64,000 bases of DNA from Strongyloides papillosus (lineage: Eukaryota; Nematoda; Chromadorea; Rhabditida; Strongyloididae), in NCBI GenBank assembly GCA_005656395.1, contig SRSI01000048.1:1488001-1552000 (forward strand), in the 5' to 3' direction. Made by a program: the position numbers and the translations under genes. Below are positions 25,127 to 36,261 of the stretch, one piece after another. How positions within the stretch are numbered: the stretch's first letter is position 1; each line of letters starts with the position of its first letter. The notes under the pieces were generated by a model that was given only the letters and a program-made list of their open reading frames with translations, ran no database searches and was not told the DNA's origin.

Positions 25127-26911
25127 TTATACACGTGAAAAAAAATTTCTACCATTATAATGTTTTCCATTTTGAAAATTTTGTAAGTTAACTGATGGAC
25201 AATCTAGAAATATTTTTACACATTTCATGTTTTTTACAACTACAAGATGATTTGAACTTAATGAATCTGGTAATGAATGAGCAACTTTCCATTCCTTTCC
25301 ATTAAAAACTTCACATTCACTTGTAAAACCGGTTGTTGTGTAACCTCCACATACGTAGATTTTATCATTATATAGAGTTCCACCAAAGTTTGATCGTTCC
25401 TTGATTAGAGGAGGAAATTCATTGAAATATTGTTGGTCAATTCCAGCTATTTCACATGAATTTAAACGTGCATCTTGAAAGGCTCCTCCAATAGCTACAA
25501 TTTTATTAGAATCATATTGTACTAATGCATGTCCTTTTCTTGGAATGTTCAAAGTAGGTCCATCAATCCATTCATCAGTCTTGAAATCATAAATATGTGA
25601 TGATGATAATATTTCTGAACCGGAGTAACCACCTGTTGCAACAAGATAATTATTAATGATTACTGCACCAAAATCTGATCTTGATACTGGCATCGACTTC
25701 AGCACAACCCATACATTTCTTTTTGGATCATATTTTTCAAATGACGATAGTCTATCAGTTGCTTTCATATCAGCTTTACCACCCAAAGCATAAAGTTCAC
25801 CTTTATAAACAAGAAGGCGATGAAAACACCGTGGATAATTCATCCCTGATCTCCTACTCCATGTGTATGTTGTTGTATCAAGTTCATATAACTCATTAAG
25901 TATAATATCATTCCTACTACCACCAGAAACATAAATCTTTGAACCAATTGTTTCACTGGCAAAATTGGCTATTGATTGTGGTAAATTAATCCCTCTTACA
26001 TATGCCCAAAGTCCAGTTCTTGTATCAAATATTTGAAGTCTACTTAATGCACCTCTCTCTCGTACACCACCCAATTGAATCATTACATCTCTAGGGTAAC
26101 GACATTTCGTTAATTCAATTAATGGGAACATTGATAATGTCATATCAGGATAGTAATTTTTTATCAACTCCTCTGCAAATTCATGTTCCATATCAAGGCG
26201 TATCCTAAAGCAACCGAAAATTTCACTAAGAAAATATTGATAACTTATTCCATAACGTTCCTCATTGTGGGTAAACCAAAATAATGCCATTTCCAGAACT
26301 TTTCTTTCACTTGGTACATTCAATTTTTGATTTTTTAAAAATGTTATTAGCTCAGGAAAAGATAAATTAAGAAATCCTGATGTAATTTTCTTATCACTAG
26401 TATAATATACAGGTGTATAATATAAGATTTCTCTCCATAATATGTTTGCATTTTGATCTCCATATTTATTTCCAATTCTCCATCCCCAGAAAAGGTAACT
26501 TTTATTAATCAAACTTGCTCTGTGAATATTTCTAAGACTAGTTTTTATTAATCTAAAAGAGCAGGATTAAATTTTATATGATGCCTCAAAAACATACTGA
26601 TTAAGAGAGAATCTTTCACTAGTATCAATAACATCAATTAACTCCTCAATATTATTATAAACTAATTTTCGTTCATGGAGAAATGTTATAATACACCTTA
26701 AAACTTCAATAGAAAGATCAGTATAAATAAAAAGCCTCTCAAACATCCCATAATTTCTGAAATCTAATTGATAATCAGCATCAAATAAATTTAACCACTC
26801 TGCTGCTAATGTCGATGATTTTGTCGTGACTGCTAAACGTTTATCATGACTAATTAATACCACATCATGAGTTAAATTATCATATGGTGGGACGATATAT
26901 TCATAATCCAT
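25127..26911 (-). CDS. BTB-BACK-Kelch protein with an in-frame TAA
   Basis: One continuous frame contains a BTB domain (DVVLISHDKRLAVTTKSSTL to the end of IDTSERFSLNQYVFEA), a TAA at 26569-26567, then SCSFRLIKTSLRNIH, a BACK domain and about six Kelch repeats (such as SKIYVSGGSRND, GELYALGG, NYLVATGGYSG, NKIVAIGGAF, DKIYVCGGYTT). Members of this class are CUL3 ubiquitin-ligase adaptors. The frame does not shift across the TAA, and no short GT-AG intron removes it in phase. So it is a nonsense change (pseudogene), a base error, or stop-codon readthrough. The start is taken at the ATG at 26911 (MDYEYIVPPY); an upstream ATG at 26938 is in frame. Confidence 0.82.
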
Positions 26912-27068
26912 GTGGATACAAAGAACAAAAAATGCCAATAATACGAAAATTATTTTCTTTTTATATTTAATTTATTTAAATAATTAATTATTTATTCAAA
27001 ATTTATTTAAATTTCTTTCTTATTATATATTATTTAATTAATATATATTAATATGCATTCATTTTGTA

Positions 27069-27515
27069 ATGGAACCTGAGGGCACAACAAATAGCTCTCA
27101 GAGGGGTGGTCAGGAAAGTAGTTTAAATTCAAGCAGAAATGAAGATCCTAGTACCAAATCTAATTCACTTGCCGTGTTTTTTAACTCAAAAAAGTCATCA
27201 GTAAGAGAGGATTCAACTAAATCTCCAGATAGATCTACTATATCAAATGCCGAGGATACAAACTCCAAAAGTAATCTGAATAATCAGGAATCTAAACCAA
27301 AATTAGTCAATTTATATAAGGATGATCCAAATAGTTATAGTAATAACAAAGCAAAACCTTTAAATCCATTTATTAATTCTCAAGATCGAGATATGGAAAA
27401 TTTATTAAAATTAAAGGATAAAGAAATACGTCAATGGACTATTGCTACAGTTACCTTATCATTCCTCTCTGCAACATTACTGGGAATCATTCTTTTGATG
27501 TTTTTTGTTTTTTAG
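27069..27515 (+). CDS. tail-anchored membrane protein, unknown
   Basis: 148 residues in a single exon. The first 115 residues are hydrophilic, Ser/Asn-rich and probably disordered. They are followed by a short helix (DMENLLKLKDKEIRQW) and a C-terminal hydrophobic segment of about 24 residues (IATVTLSFLSATLLGIIL to LMFFVF) with no tail after it. This is the layout of a tail-anchored protein of ER or outer mitochondrial membrane. I do not recognise the family. The Kelch gene is divergent, 157 bases away. Confidence 0.6.
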   Translation: MEPEGTTNSSQRGGQESSLNSSRNEDPSTKSNSLAVFFNSKKSSVREDSTKSPDRSTISNAEDTNSKSNLNNQESKPKLVNLYKDDPNSYSNNKAKPLNPFINSQDRDMENLLKLKDKEIRQWTIATVTLSFLSATLLGIILLMFFVF

Positions 27516-27762
27516 CAAATAAAACCGGAGAACTAGTATTCTAATCTTGCAACAATTATAGTTAAAATATCAACATTTAAATATTAACAAGAAATTTTAT
27601 ATGTTCTATACAAAATTGACATCTATCATTCTTTTTTCAAAATAAAAGTTAAAATTAATAAAGTTTACTAACGTTCAAGGACAAATTTTCTTTAAATTAA
27701 AATGATGATTGATATAAATATGCATACCAAGCAACTTTAAAATCATTTTAGTAATCTTAATA

Positions 27763-28683
27763 ATGTTGATGAAAAAGATTTTACCATCAAATTATAAAGA
27801 GATACTAAAGTTAATAGATAAAGACATTAGTTATCTTAATATTTATTTCTGCCTAAAATCATCCGTCTATAATTGGTCACCAACAACAAAAGTACATGCT
27901 TGGAAATTTTATGATGACGTCTTTACTTGTTATGCTGTTCTGAATATTCATACTCATGGTAAACCTTACCTTTTTATACAAACAAACTATGAAATAGAAG
28001 ATTATGAAAAGGGTAATGAAGCTGTTAATTTACTTTTTGATGATCTTCTAAAATTAATTGAAGAAGTGGAGGAAATTGGTATTGTATGTTCTGATATTTT
28101 TATGAGAACTTTTAGAAAATTATTTATCACACAATCTCCTTTCGTTAATTCTTCAATAGATGAACCAGTTGCTTTTTTCTATATTAATGACGAAAATTAT
28201 GATAAGTACATTAAAGATGGTGCTACACTTGAGGAGGAGTTTAAAGTTATTCAATTACCACCATCATATGCTCAAACAATGATTGATCAACTTTTATTTG
28301 CAGGGAATGGTGATGTAGAGTTAGCTAAACATAGATTAGAACAATATCCAAGTGTTGGAATTGTTGAAAAAAATAGTAATCAAATAGCAAGCTTCTACTA
28401 TAATGATGGTTATGGTTTCTTGGCTCATCAATTTACTTTCAGTGAATTTAGGAGACGTGGACTTGGGAAAGCATGTGAAATTGAATTATCAAAATTAAAC
28501 AAAGAATTAATGGGTGTAATACCATTGAAAGCAGTATCATTAAATAGAAAGTATGTCATTAGTTTAGCAGGAAGATTAAAATATTGGAGTAGAATATCAA
28601 ATAAAGATATGAATCATCCCGATGTCTATTGGACATTCTTCTCAAAAAATGAAACACAGAAAAAACAGATGTATGACAATTAG
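27763..28683 (+). CDS. GNAT-fold acyltransferase, GLYAT-like, copy 1
   Basis: 306 residues in a single exon. The C-terminal half carries a GNAT motif A: strand FLAHQFTFSEFRRRGLGKAC, where R-R-G-L-G-K fits the acyl-CoA pyrophosphate-binding Q/R-x-x-G-x-G/A loop. The N-terminal half (CLKSSVYNWSPTTKVHAWKF) resembles the N-terminal domain of glycine N-acyltransferase-like proteins. The likely role is transfer of an acyl group from CoA to a small amine or amino acid; the substrate is unknown. The ATG follows a CATTTTAG acceptor 12 bases away, consistent with trans-splicing. A paralog follows 131 bases downstream on the same strand. Confidence 0.72.
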   Translation: MLMKKILPSNYKEILKLIDKDISYLNIYFCLKSSVYNWSPTTKVHAWKFYDDVFTCYAVLNIHTHGKPYLFIQTNYEIEDYEKGNEAVNLLFDDLLKLIEEVEEIGIVCSDIFMRTFRKLFITQSPFVNSSIDEPVAFFYINDENYDKYIKDGATLEEEFKVIQLPPSYAQTMIDQLLFAGNGDVELAKHRLEQYPSVGIVEKNSNQIASFYYNDGYGFLAHQFTFSEFRRRGLGKACEIELSKLNKELMGVIPLKAVSLNRKYVISLAGRLKYWSRISNKDMNHPDVYWTFFSKNETQKKQMYDN

Positions 28684-28813
28684 ATAAACTTTTAAAATAG
28701 TTTTCTTCTTATACCGTTTACTCTTATCATCTTTTGCTTTTTATCAGAATGATGTAATAAAAGTATATATATTCAACAACTAATGTTAATGTCGTTTACA
28801 TTTTATATTAACA

Positions 28814-29728
28814 ATGTTTATTAATAAACTATCAATTGATGATTACCAAGAAATACTTGATCATATTAAAGGTGATTGTAAATTTTCTATTATCTATTTT
28901 TGTCTAAAATCATCTCTTAATGGTTGGTCACCAACAACAAAAGTACATGCCTGGAAATTGTATAATGATTCCTATACTGCATATGGTGTATTAAATATTC
29001 TTCAATATGGTAAACCATATTTTCATATGGAAGGTAATGTTTATGATATTGAAAAATGTAAAGAAGCTGCAAAATGTCTATTCAATGAAATATATCCATT
29101 ACTTAAAGATGAAGAAGATTTTTGTCTTGCTTGTCCAAATGAATTTATCATAACATTGCGAGAATTATTTATACAATCAACACCTTTTATTCACACACCA
29201 TTGGAAGATTATGGAATTTTATTTTGTATAGATGATAAAGATTATGAATCGTATATTTGTAAAGAAATAACTGTTCCAGAGAAATATTATATTGATAAAT
29301 TATCATCAGAAGATTCTGAAATGATGTTGAGTGTATATCAATTTAGAGATAGAGATGATAATAAACGTGTTGGAAATAGAATCAATGAATTTCCAAGTGT
29401 TTGTGTAAAAGAAAAGAAGACAGATAAAATAGTATCATTTATGTATAATGACGGTTTTGGTTTCTTATCACATCAATACACTTTTCCTGAGTATAGAAAA
29501 CAAGGTTTAGGAACAATATCCGAAATGTATTTATCAAGACTTAATAAAGAGTTACTTGGTGTTATGCCATTAAAAGGTGTCTCAACATGTAGAAAGTATG
29601 TTCTTGAGTATACAAGGAAATCAGGATATTGGAAAAGACTACCTAGTAATAAATTAACAGATTCTGATATATGTTGGACGGTTTTTTCGAAGAAGAAAGT
29701 TGATAAATTAATAGTTACTGATGTTTAA
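28814..29728 (+). CDS. GNAT-fold acyltransferase, GLYAT-like, copy 2
   Basis: 304 residues, a tandem duplicate of the preceding gene. Conserved blocks include IYFCLKSS, NGWSPTTKVHAWKLY, NDGFGFLSHQYTFPEYRKQG and LGTISEMYLSRLNKELLGVM. Motif A is R-K-Q-G-L-G-T. The two proteins differ most in the middle third (about residues 60-190), where substrate choice may be made (inference). A TATATATA stretch lies about 50 bases before the ATG. The short 131-base gap also permits co-transcription with copy 1. Confidence 0.72.
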   Translation: MFINKLSIDDYQEILDHIKGDCKFSIIYFCLKSSLNGWSPTTKVHAWKLYNDSYTAYGVLNILQYGKPYFHMEGNVYDIEKCKEAAKCLFNEIYPLLKDEEDFCLACPNEFIITLRELFIQSTPFIHTPLEDYGILFCIDDKDYESYICKEITVPEKYYIDKLSSEDSEMMLSVYQFRDRDDNKRVGNRINEFPSVCVKEKKTDKIVSFMYNDGFGFLSHQYTFPEYRKQGLGTISEMYLSRLNKELLGVMPLKGVSTCRKYVLEYTRKSGYWKRLPSNKLTDSDICWTVFSKKKVDKLIVTDV

Positions 29729-29829
29729 TTTATCAAAATTCATATAATAATATTTTATTAAAACTTTTATTAAAGATAAAAATGTAAAATATAGTCATAA
29801 AACACAACAGATTAAATTATCTATCGTTT

Positions 29830-31318
29830 TTATCCAAACTTCTGAATACTCTCATCCAAAATAATATTAACTGGTATGTTTTCGAATTTACTTTGATCAA
29901 TAAATGCAAGTAACACTGGAAAAGCAATAGGGAGACTATAACCAGTATCAAGACTTGTAATAAGATAACATTTACCGTCCATTGGTTTAATTAATGGAGT
30001 AACTTTAAATGTCATTGAGTATTTTGAGTAATCCATTGGAATTGACTATTGGTATGTAGTGTTTCGATGATTGCTCCATTCTACTTTTATTACACGATTT
30101 TTTAACTCTTCTTGTTGGAGAGTTATCCTCAATAACCTCTTTTAATATTCTTCTTATTGCTGTTTTATCACCACCTTGTTCATTGATAAGATATTTAAAA
30201 AATTTAAAATCAACTTTGATTAGATGATTAAACCACACCATATTCTTTTTGATGAAGGTAAACTCAAAAACATCCACATTGGAGAGGCCAAGTTTGATTT
30301 CCTCAAGATGATTCTTTAACTCCGTATTATTTATCTTCTTCTCCATTTCAAGTTTCTCACCAAGTTTACCAGATAAAAGACCTCCAGAGTTGTTTCTTAA
30401 ATCAATCCAACTTGGATCAATGCATGATTTAAGCTTCATTACAACATGTTTTGGGTGTGGTTCAATTTTTGCAATATAATCAAATGGTACACGTATTTGA
30501 ATTTGAAAGATAAAATTATTTAAAATATTAAATTTATCGGTTGGTTTTGGTGGTATTACATTATCTTTAACTAAAAAATAAATATACTTACAAAATAATT
30601 ACTTACCGTTACATTTTAACCACCCAATGGGATTGTATGGGAGAACAAAATTAAAAAAACGTTGTTCTAAGTGAGTATCAACATGACAATCAACACAACG
30701 TGCCATCAAAAAAAGTGGATTTATCTTAATTGTTGATGTTTGAAAGATTGCCAACTCATATCTACTTTGACGGTATGCTGGCTCCCTTCCACATTTCATA
30801 GCTATCATTTCATCTTTTAGCAATTCATTTCTTAACTCTTCCTGTTCATTTATCGGATTATTACTGATATATGATTCGTAATTATATGGATCCTCTTTGT
30901 CATTTTTACGAAATCTGTTACCAATTCTTACAACACGTTTGGGCATCTTTTTAAATGCAGATGACTCTTTATTGCATTGCTGAGCAAATGGTTTAACAGT
31001 AGGATCATTATTTTCAATTGAAACTAACTCTTTTAGTTTCTTCAAAGTCACAGATGTCAAAAGGCGATTCTTTTTTGTTCTCATAGCTCTTGGCTTTCTT
31101 CCAGCTGTTCCTGATGGTTTTGTAATTTCAGTTGTGTAAATTCCTTCATTATTTTGCAATGGGTAAGATCTAACACCTACACGATATAATTCATCTTGAG
31201 GTTGATGATGTGAAATTTCAATTTGGCTTCCATTACCATTTACATCAATCTTTATTGGAAAATTTTGATCTAGTTCGGGGAAAAATTCTTGAATGGCTTT
31301 AACATCTTCCTTTGACAT
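29830..31318 (-). CDS. hypothetical protein, apparently frameshifted
   Basis: Exon 1 is 31318-30607 and exon 2 starts at 30570; the donor GTAAGT and acceptor TTTTTTAG join in phase as KCN-VKDNVIPPKP. The frame ends at TAA 30007-30005. A second frame opens after a TAG at 30048-30046 and runs to 29830 with compatible codon use (DYSKYSMTFKVTPLIKPMDG), so one base seems lost or gained between 30008 and 30045. About 480 residues in total. Basic tracts (GRKPRAMRTKKNR, KKMPKRVVRIGNRFRK) suggest a nucleic-acid or nuclear protein. CVDCHVD could be half of a metal site. No family is recognised. Confidence 0.6.
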
Positions 31319-31670
31319 TTTTTTAAAATTTATTTGGTTTGTGTAAATTTGATAATTAGATAAAAGGATATGTTGTCCTAGTAAAATATGAATGTAAAAA
31401 AATATCTAATTAATTTTCTTTATATAGTCAATGGCCAATTAATTAATTTGAATATTTATTTTTAATAATTTTTTATGAGGAAAATGGTATTGTTAACAGA
31501 AATATTACATTTATTATATTCATATTCTTTAATTTTTGTTACCAAATATGTACAATATCATCTTAAAATAATTTTAGAATCTAAAATATTCAATTTATAT
31601 AATTTTCTAAAACCAAAAATGCATCTTTAACGATTTATCTCAATAACTTCGAGAATTCTTTAAAAATAAC

Positions 31671-31885
31671 AAGCAGCCCACTCGCTTCGCTCGTGACCTG
31701 CTTGCCCGCAGGGCCGGTGTTATTACGCAAAGCCGATGTTTTTTATTGAAGCAACTCGCTTCGCTCGTTGCTGCTTACTTGTAGGGCTGGTGTTTTTATG
31801 TAAAGCCTATGATTTTCTTTGTAGCATTTCGCTTCGCTCATCGATGCCTGCCTGCAAAGCCAGGATCTATTACGTAAACATAAAG
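31671..31885. repeat. three diverged tandem units of about 65-78 bases, GC-rich
   Basis: Units at about 31671-31748, 31749-31821 and 31822-31885 each contain the core TCGCTTCGCTC, flanked by short arms that can pair (CAC/GTG in unit 1, AAC/GTT in unit 2, GCAT/ATGC in unit 3). A CTGC..TTG/CCTGC stretch, GG(G/A)C(C/T)GG and TATTACGCAAAGCC-like ends follow. The base composition stands out sharply from the surrounding AT-rich DNA. Confidence 0.75.
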
Positions 31886-33049
31886 TATGCATCTACCCCC
31901 TTTTTTTATTCCTTTTTTAATTTAATAAGTATGTATATAGCTACTAAATTAAAAAAAATTATTAGATAGAAATTTAAAAGAAGATTTACTTTTAGCTGCT
32001 AGATGTATAAAACTAATTTTAAATGTTTTTTTCGTTTGATCTTACTTAATTATGATGCTTTTTAAAATTTATTTAAACTTTTTTTTTGAGCTATACTTTC
32101 TATGTTATATAATTTGACATATAATTTTTAATATAAAAATCTAATTTTTAGGATTTTTTTGGTACTTCTAAGTTTTATCCCCCCTAAAGATATTGACTCT
32201 ACTGGTTATTTACGGCAGTTTTTGATTATTTATGAAAAAGTAATGTAAATAAAGCTATTTTAAAATATTTATCGTTAAAAAAATTAATTTTTAAAATTTA
32301 AAACAATTTCTATAAAAATTAAATTTTGGAATTTTTCATTTTTAAAATTTTTAATACAATTTATGAATAACCTATTTTTCATACCCTTTCTGCATATCGT
32401 AAATGATAAGTGTACCCTCATTTATCTTTTCTTTTAGTATTTCTATTAAGATTGAGGAATATCTATCATTCACAGACTCAAAGACTTTTAACTTTCTCAG
32501 AGACTTTATCATTAATAATTTTTTTATCAAAAATTACTTTTTTACTAACAGTTTATTGGTAATGATTCACTTATTAACTTATGTACAATAATTTATTTTA
32601 CAATAGTCCGTTTTTATGTGCTTCGTTTTAGAGAGGGATAAAACAGAAAAATACCTTTTTTTGTATAATCTTAAATTTATTTTTGCATGCGATTAATAAA
32701 TGAAAGATTTGAAAATTTAGTTTTATACGTTGGTGTGTGTTAGTTTTTTTTATTTGTCAAAATAAATTTATTCATTATATCAACATTTTTGCAATTATCA
32801 ATAAATATCATTCATAAATATGTTTAATTAATTATGAATGATAGTGAGGGTAGTTGTTTCTACTTTAAAATTTTTCAATAGTTGGAGGACGATGTGAGAT
32901 TAAGCTTCACATCTGAGGGAATTCTCAAGATTATTTTCAATTTATTCCATTTCAGAAAAAAACTTTATTTGAGTTGTATCAGGCTTGTGCAATGCATTTT
33001 TATCATATAATCATTTTCAGTATATATTTGCATTATTATATTTTTTAAA

Positions 33050-33375
33050 AGATTTATAAAAAAACAGATCAAACTTGTTAAAAAAAATATTTATAATTAT
33101 TTTATTTTAAAATATTTTTAAAAAAATTTCAAAGGGGTGAATTGCGCTGTCAGTGATGTATAAACATACAGCAATGCTTATTTCAACGGTTAAGATCTTT
33201 AAATTATCATTATTTTATAAAATTTACAAAAAAAAACTAATCGAAATTATTATTAAAATACTTATTATTACTTTATTTTAAAATATTTAGAAAAATTTTT
33301 CTTTAGTGATATTGAGCGGACACGGATATCTCTAGAACGGCATATCGCATCTTAACGGTCAAGGTCTTAAAATGT
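33050..33375. repeat. two diverged AT-rich tandem units, about 150-170 bases each
   Basis: 33050-33222 and 33223-33375 share the order: A-rich start, TTTATTTTAAAATATTT, a GTGA-ATTG-GCG box, a CATA-GCA box, AACGGT-AAG-TCTT, AAAAT or AAATTAT. Divergence is high, so the duplication is old. Confidence 0.5.
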
Positions 33376-34252
33376 TCGCAACAAATAACTCCAGAGGGGA
33401 TTTTTTTCTTTTTTTAATATCTCATCATCTTGGACTTTTTTTTAGCCATAAATGAAAAAAAAATGTTTTTGAAAAAAATTTTATGAAAATTTGAATTATC
33501 ATATCTCGGCAACAAATAATCCTACAAACACGTTGTTTATACCATTGGATAGACATTTTTATTCTACACACTTTTGCTGAAGACACCGTAGTAAAAGTCT
33601 TTCATTTTGGCATTAATTTTTGACAAAAAAGGCAAAATTTTCAAAAATTAATTTTTTTAAAAAAACCTTTTTTCCATATTTACTATCATTTAATCTTGTC
33701 CAAATTTTCCGTGATTATACTTAAAATGTAGGGAATTTAAATACCTCGAGGTGTTTTTTTTTCTTTTTTGGATTTCGCTTTCATTATTGAGATATTCCAT
33801 TTCAAGCACTAAAATTTGGGGTGAAAAATAGCATTTTGGAAAAGTATCCCAATCTTGAGAATAAACTTGAAATGTCATTTTTTAATATTCCATTGTAAAG
33901 AGCACATAAAATTACGTATATTTGTGTATTTTCAAGTTTTTATCTTTATTTTAAAGGGGGAAATAGGGGTACCAAAAATCAAGATTTTGTAACACATTTA
34001 AAGATGTATCTCAAGAACGGGATTTTTTATGGAACTGATATTGCATTTTTGCATTTACCGTTATGACACAAAAATATTTTTATCAAAATTTTATTCAAAA
34101 TCGAAAATTATTTTTTCGAGATCGACTCTCCTCTATATAATAGTAAATATATATATATAGGATATAATGTACTGATAAGAATAAAATACAATTTTGATAT
34201 AAAAAATCTTTTAATAAATATTTATTTTTTCAATTTAATTACTAAATTATAT

Positions 34253-36261
34253 TCACTTCATTTTTAAAACTTTGCTTTGTGCTTTTTTAGTTGTAGTACT
34301 AGTTAATGACATGCCGGATAATGATGAAGTGGAAAATGAGGTGGAAGAACTTGATGTTGATAGAGACGAATCATTTCCGTTTCTTCTTTTTTTATTCATA
34401 TACTTAACATAATGTATTGATATGATTGCAAAAAGTATTGATAGAAGGAGAATTAATATTCCAATAATTAAACCAATTAATAATGTTTTGTCATTCCCTT
34501 TATCTTTAAAAATTTTTTAATTTTAAAAATAGTCGTTTTTTGTAGAACCGTTCCACTTTTAACAATTGAAAATCTCTTTCCTCCTTTAACTTTATAGTTA
34601 CATTGTGTTGTTAGATATTTAATGTCCTTATCTTTTTGCTTTTTACTTTTAATTAAATTTCCATAGTTTGATCTAACAAAATCACCTACATCCTTAAATA
34701 TACCACCAGTTGTTACGTTTGAATATTCAATAAAAACCTTTTTTGATAACTGCAGCCTAATACTATCAATCTCTCCGATGTTGGATATTTTCTTTTGGCA
34801 CTGTATAACAATATCCTCCTTCACTCTCCATGTCTCATTTTGATTTGCTATTGAAGCATTCGATGGTATTGTTATGAAGGATAATTTCTCAATGGGATAA
34901 TCATATTTAAAGTCCTTATTTTTGTATCTTATTTCACATTCGTACTTTTTAAAGCCATCAAAAGTTTTATCAAATTTAATCTTGTCGTGGAAAATTTTGT
35001 TCCCATCATCATCCTTTGAAACCAATAATACTTCCATTACTTGATCGTAATAATTTGATAAAAATGGATGTCGGGTAGCTTCTTCAATTACTATCTTACA
35101 TTTATAATAAATATCCTTGTTCAACATATTTTCGCGGACATCCATAATTTGAATACCATCTTTACTATCAAAAATTTTACTGCCATCAGGAGAAACAAGT
35201 CGAATTTTGAATTTTAGTTGTGGTAACTTCCATCTACAGTCAGGTTTAATTGGAGTCATAACATATTCGTGTTTGACGAAATCTTCCACATTTTTTAAAT
35301 CCTTTGTATATTCTTCGTTATATAAATACATTGTATCGTTATAATAAAATTTATTTTCATTCATTGAATTTCTTTTTATGTTCTTCATTTTGTTATACCC
35401 CTTAACATTATGTGAATAGATAAAGTAATGATAATCTGTAGCACTTTCTCCTTCAGAACATTTCCATATGTGTTGGAAATTTTTAATTGGTTTAATAAAA
35501 TCAATTTTGTAATTATCCTCGATTTCAATTTCATGACTAATGGTTAATTGAGAACCATCTTCATATTTAATGTATCCACAAACAAAAATATCAATATCAT
35601 CGCTCCTTGGGTAACCAGGCAATAAAATTTGGCGTTCACGAAGATATCCATATTCAGCACCATTTTTTTCATAAGGAATAAATTCTGTAGCGCTTTTTAT
35701 GCTCACCCAATTTTTGTATGGGCAAAGAATTAAAGGGAAATTGTTTCCATCAATAATAAATTTATCCAGTCTAAAGTTCATATCGCTTGTAACAAACTTC
35801 AGGTAAAATATTTCTTCAAAATCATCTACTGTAGCGCTGTACATACCCTTTGTATCTTTCTCAGTCATAAAAAATACACCATTTTCACAGTATGACATTT
35901 GACATGTTGTATGTTTGTTCTGAAAAAAATAATCTTTATTTTTATATAACACTCCAAATATCTGTTTCTGTGTAATATCAGAATCACCTATTCCTTGGAG
36001 GTGTACACCTATATGACCAGCTTCATATTCGCTCACATTAACTTCTAAAATTTTAATATTCCTTAACGTCATATAGTCAAGAAAAATAATATCTTTTGTT
36101 AAGCGTTTGCTTGTTCCATCAACAGCTCCAGTCCAAACTTTTGCATGATATTTGTATAAACACCATGCTTCACGGGCAGTTCCTGATCCTCTTTTGTTAC
36201 CATCCCATATCCATTCTTTAGTTAAAGCTTGTGAAATAAGAAGAAAGAATAAAATCCACAT
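34253..36261 (-). CDS. orphan type I membrane protein, copy B, frameshifted before the membrane segment
   Basis: The signal peptide MWILFFLLISQALT is followed by an ectodomain aligned with copy A throughout (for example EFIPYEKNG, LPGYPRSDD, SKDDDGNKIFHDKIKF, EDIVIQCQKKISNIGEIDSI). The open frame stops at 34477 after a short odd tail. In the neighbouring frame the sequence continues with a membrane segment (TLLIGLIIGILILLLSILFA), a basic KKRRNG stop and a Ser-rich tail ending at TGA 34255-34253, exactly as in copy A. A one-base indel in the A/T runs at 34505-34518 explains this. As written, the product would be a soluble secreted ectodomain. Confidence 0.8.

Larger units (their letters stand above)
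31319..34252. other. gene-free region with diverged repeats
   Basis: About 2.9 kb with no frame of coding quality. It holds the GC-rich tandem repeat (31671-31885) and the AT-rich tandem units (33050-33375), plus further stretches with recurring phrases of the type TATCTC-x-x-GAACGG (33336-33350, 34008-34021) and TATCTCGGCAACAAATAA (33502-33519). This looks like a decayed repetitive element or satellite. Confidence 0.6.
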
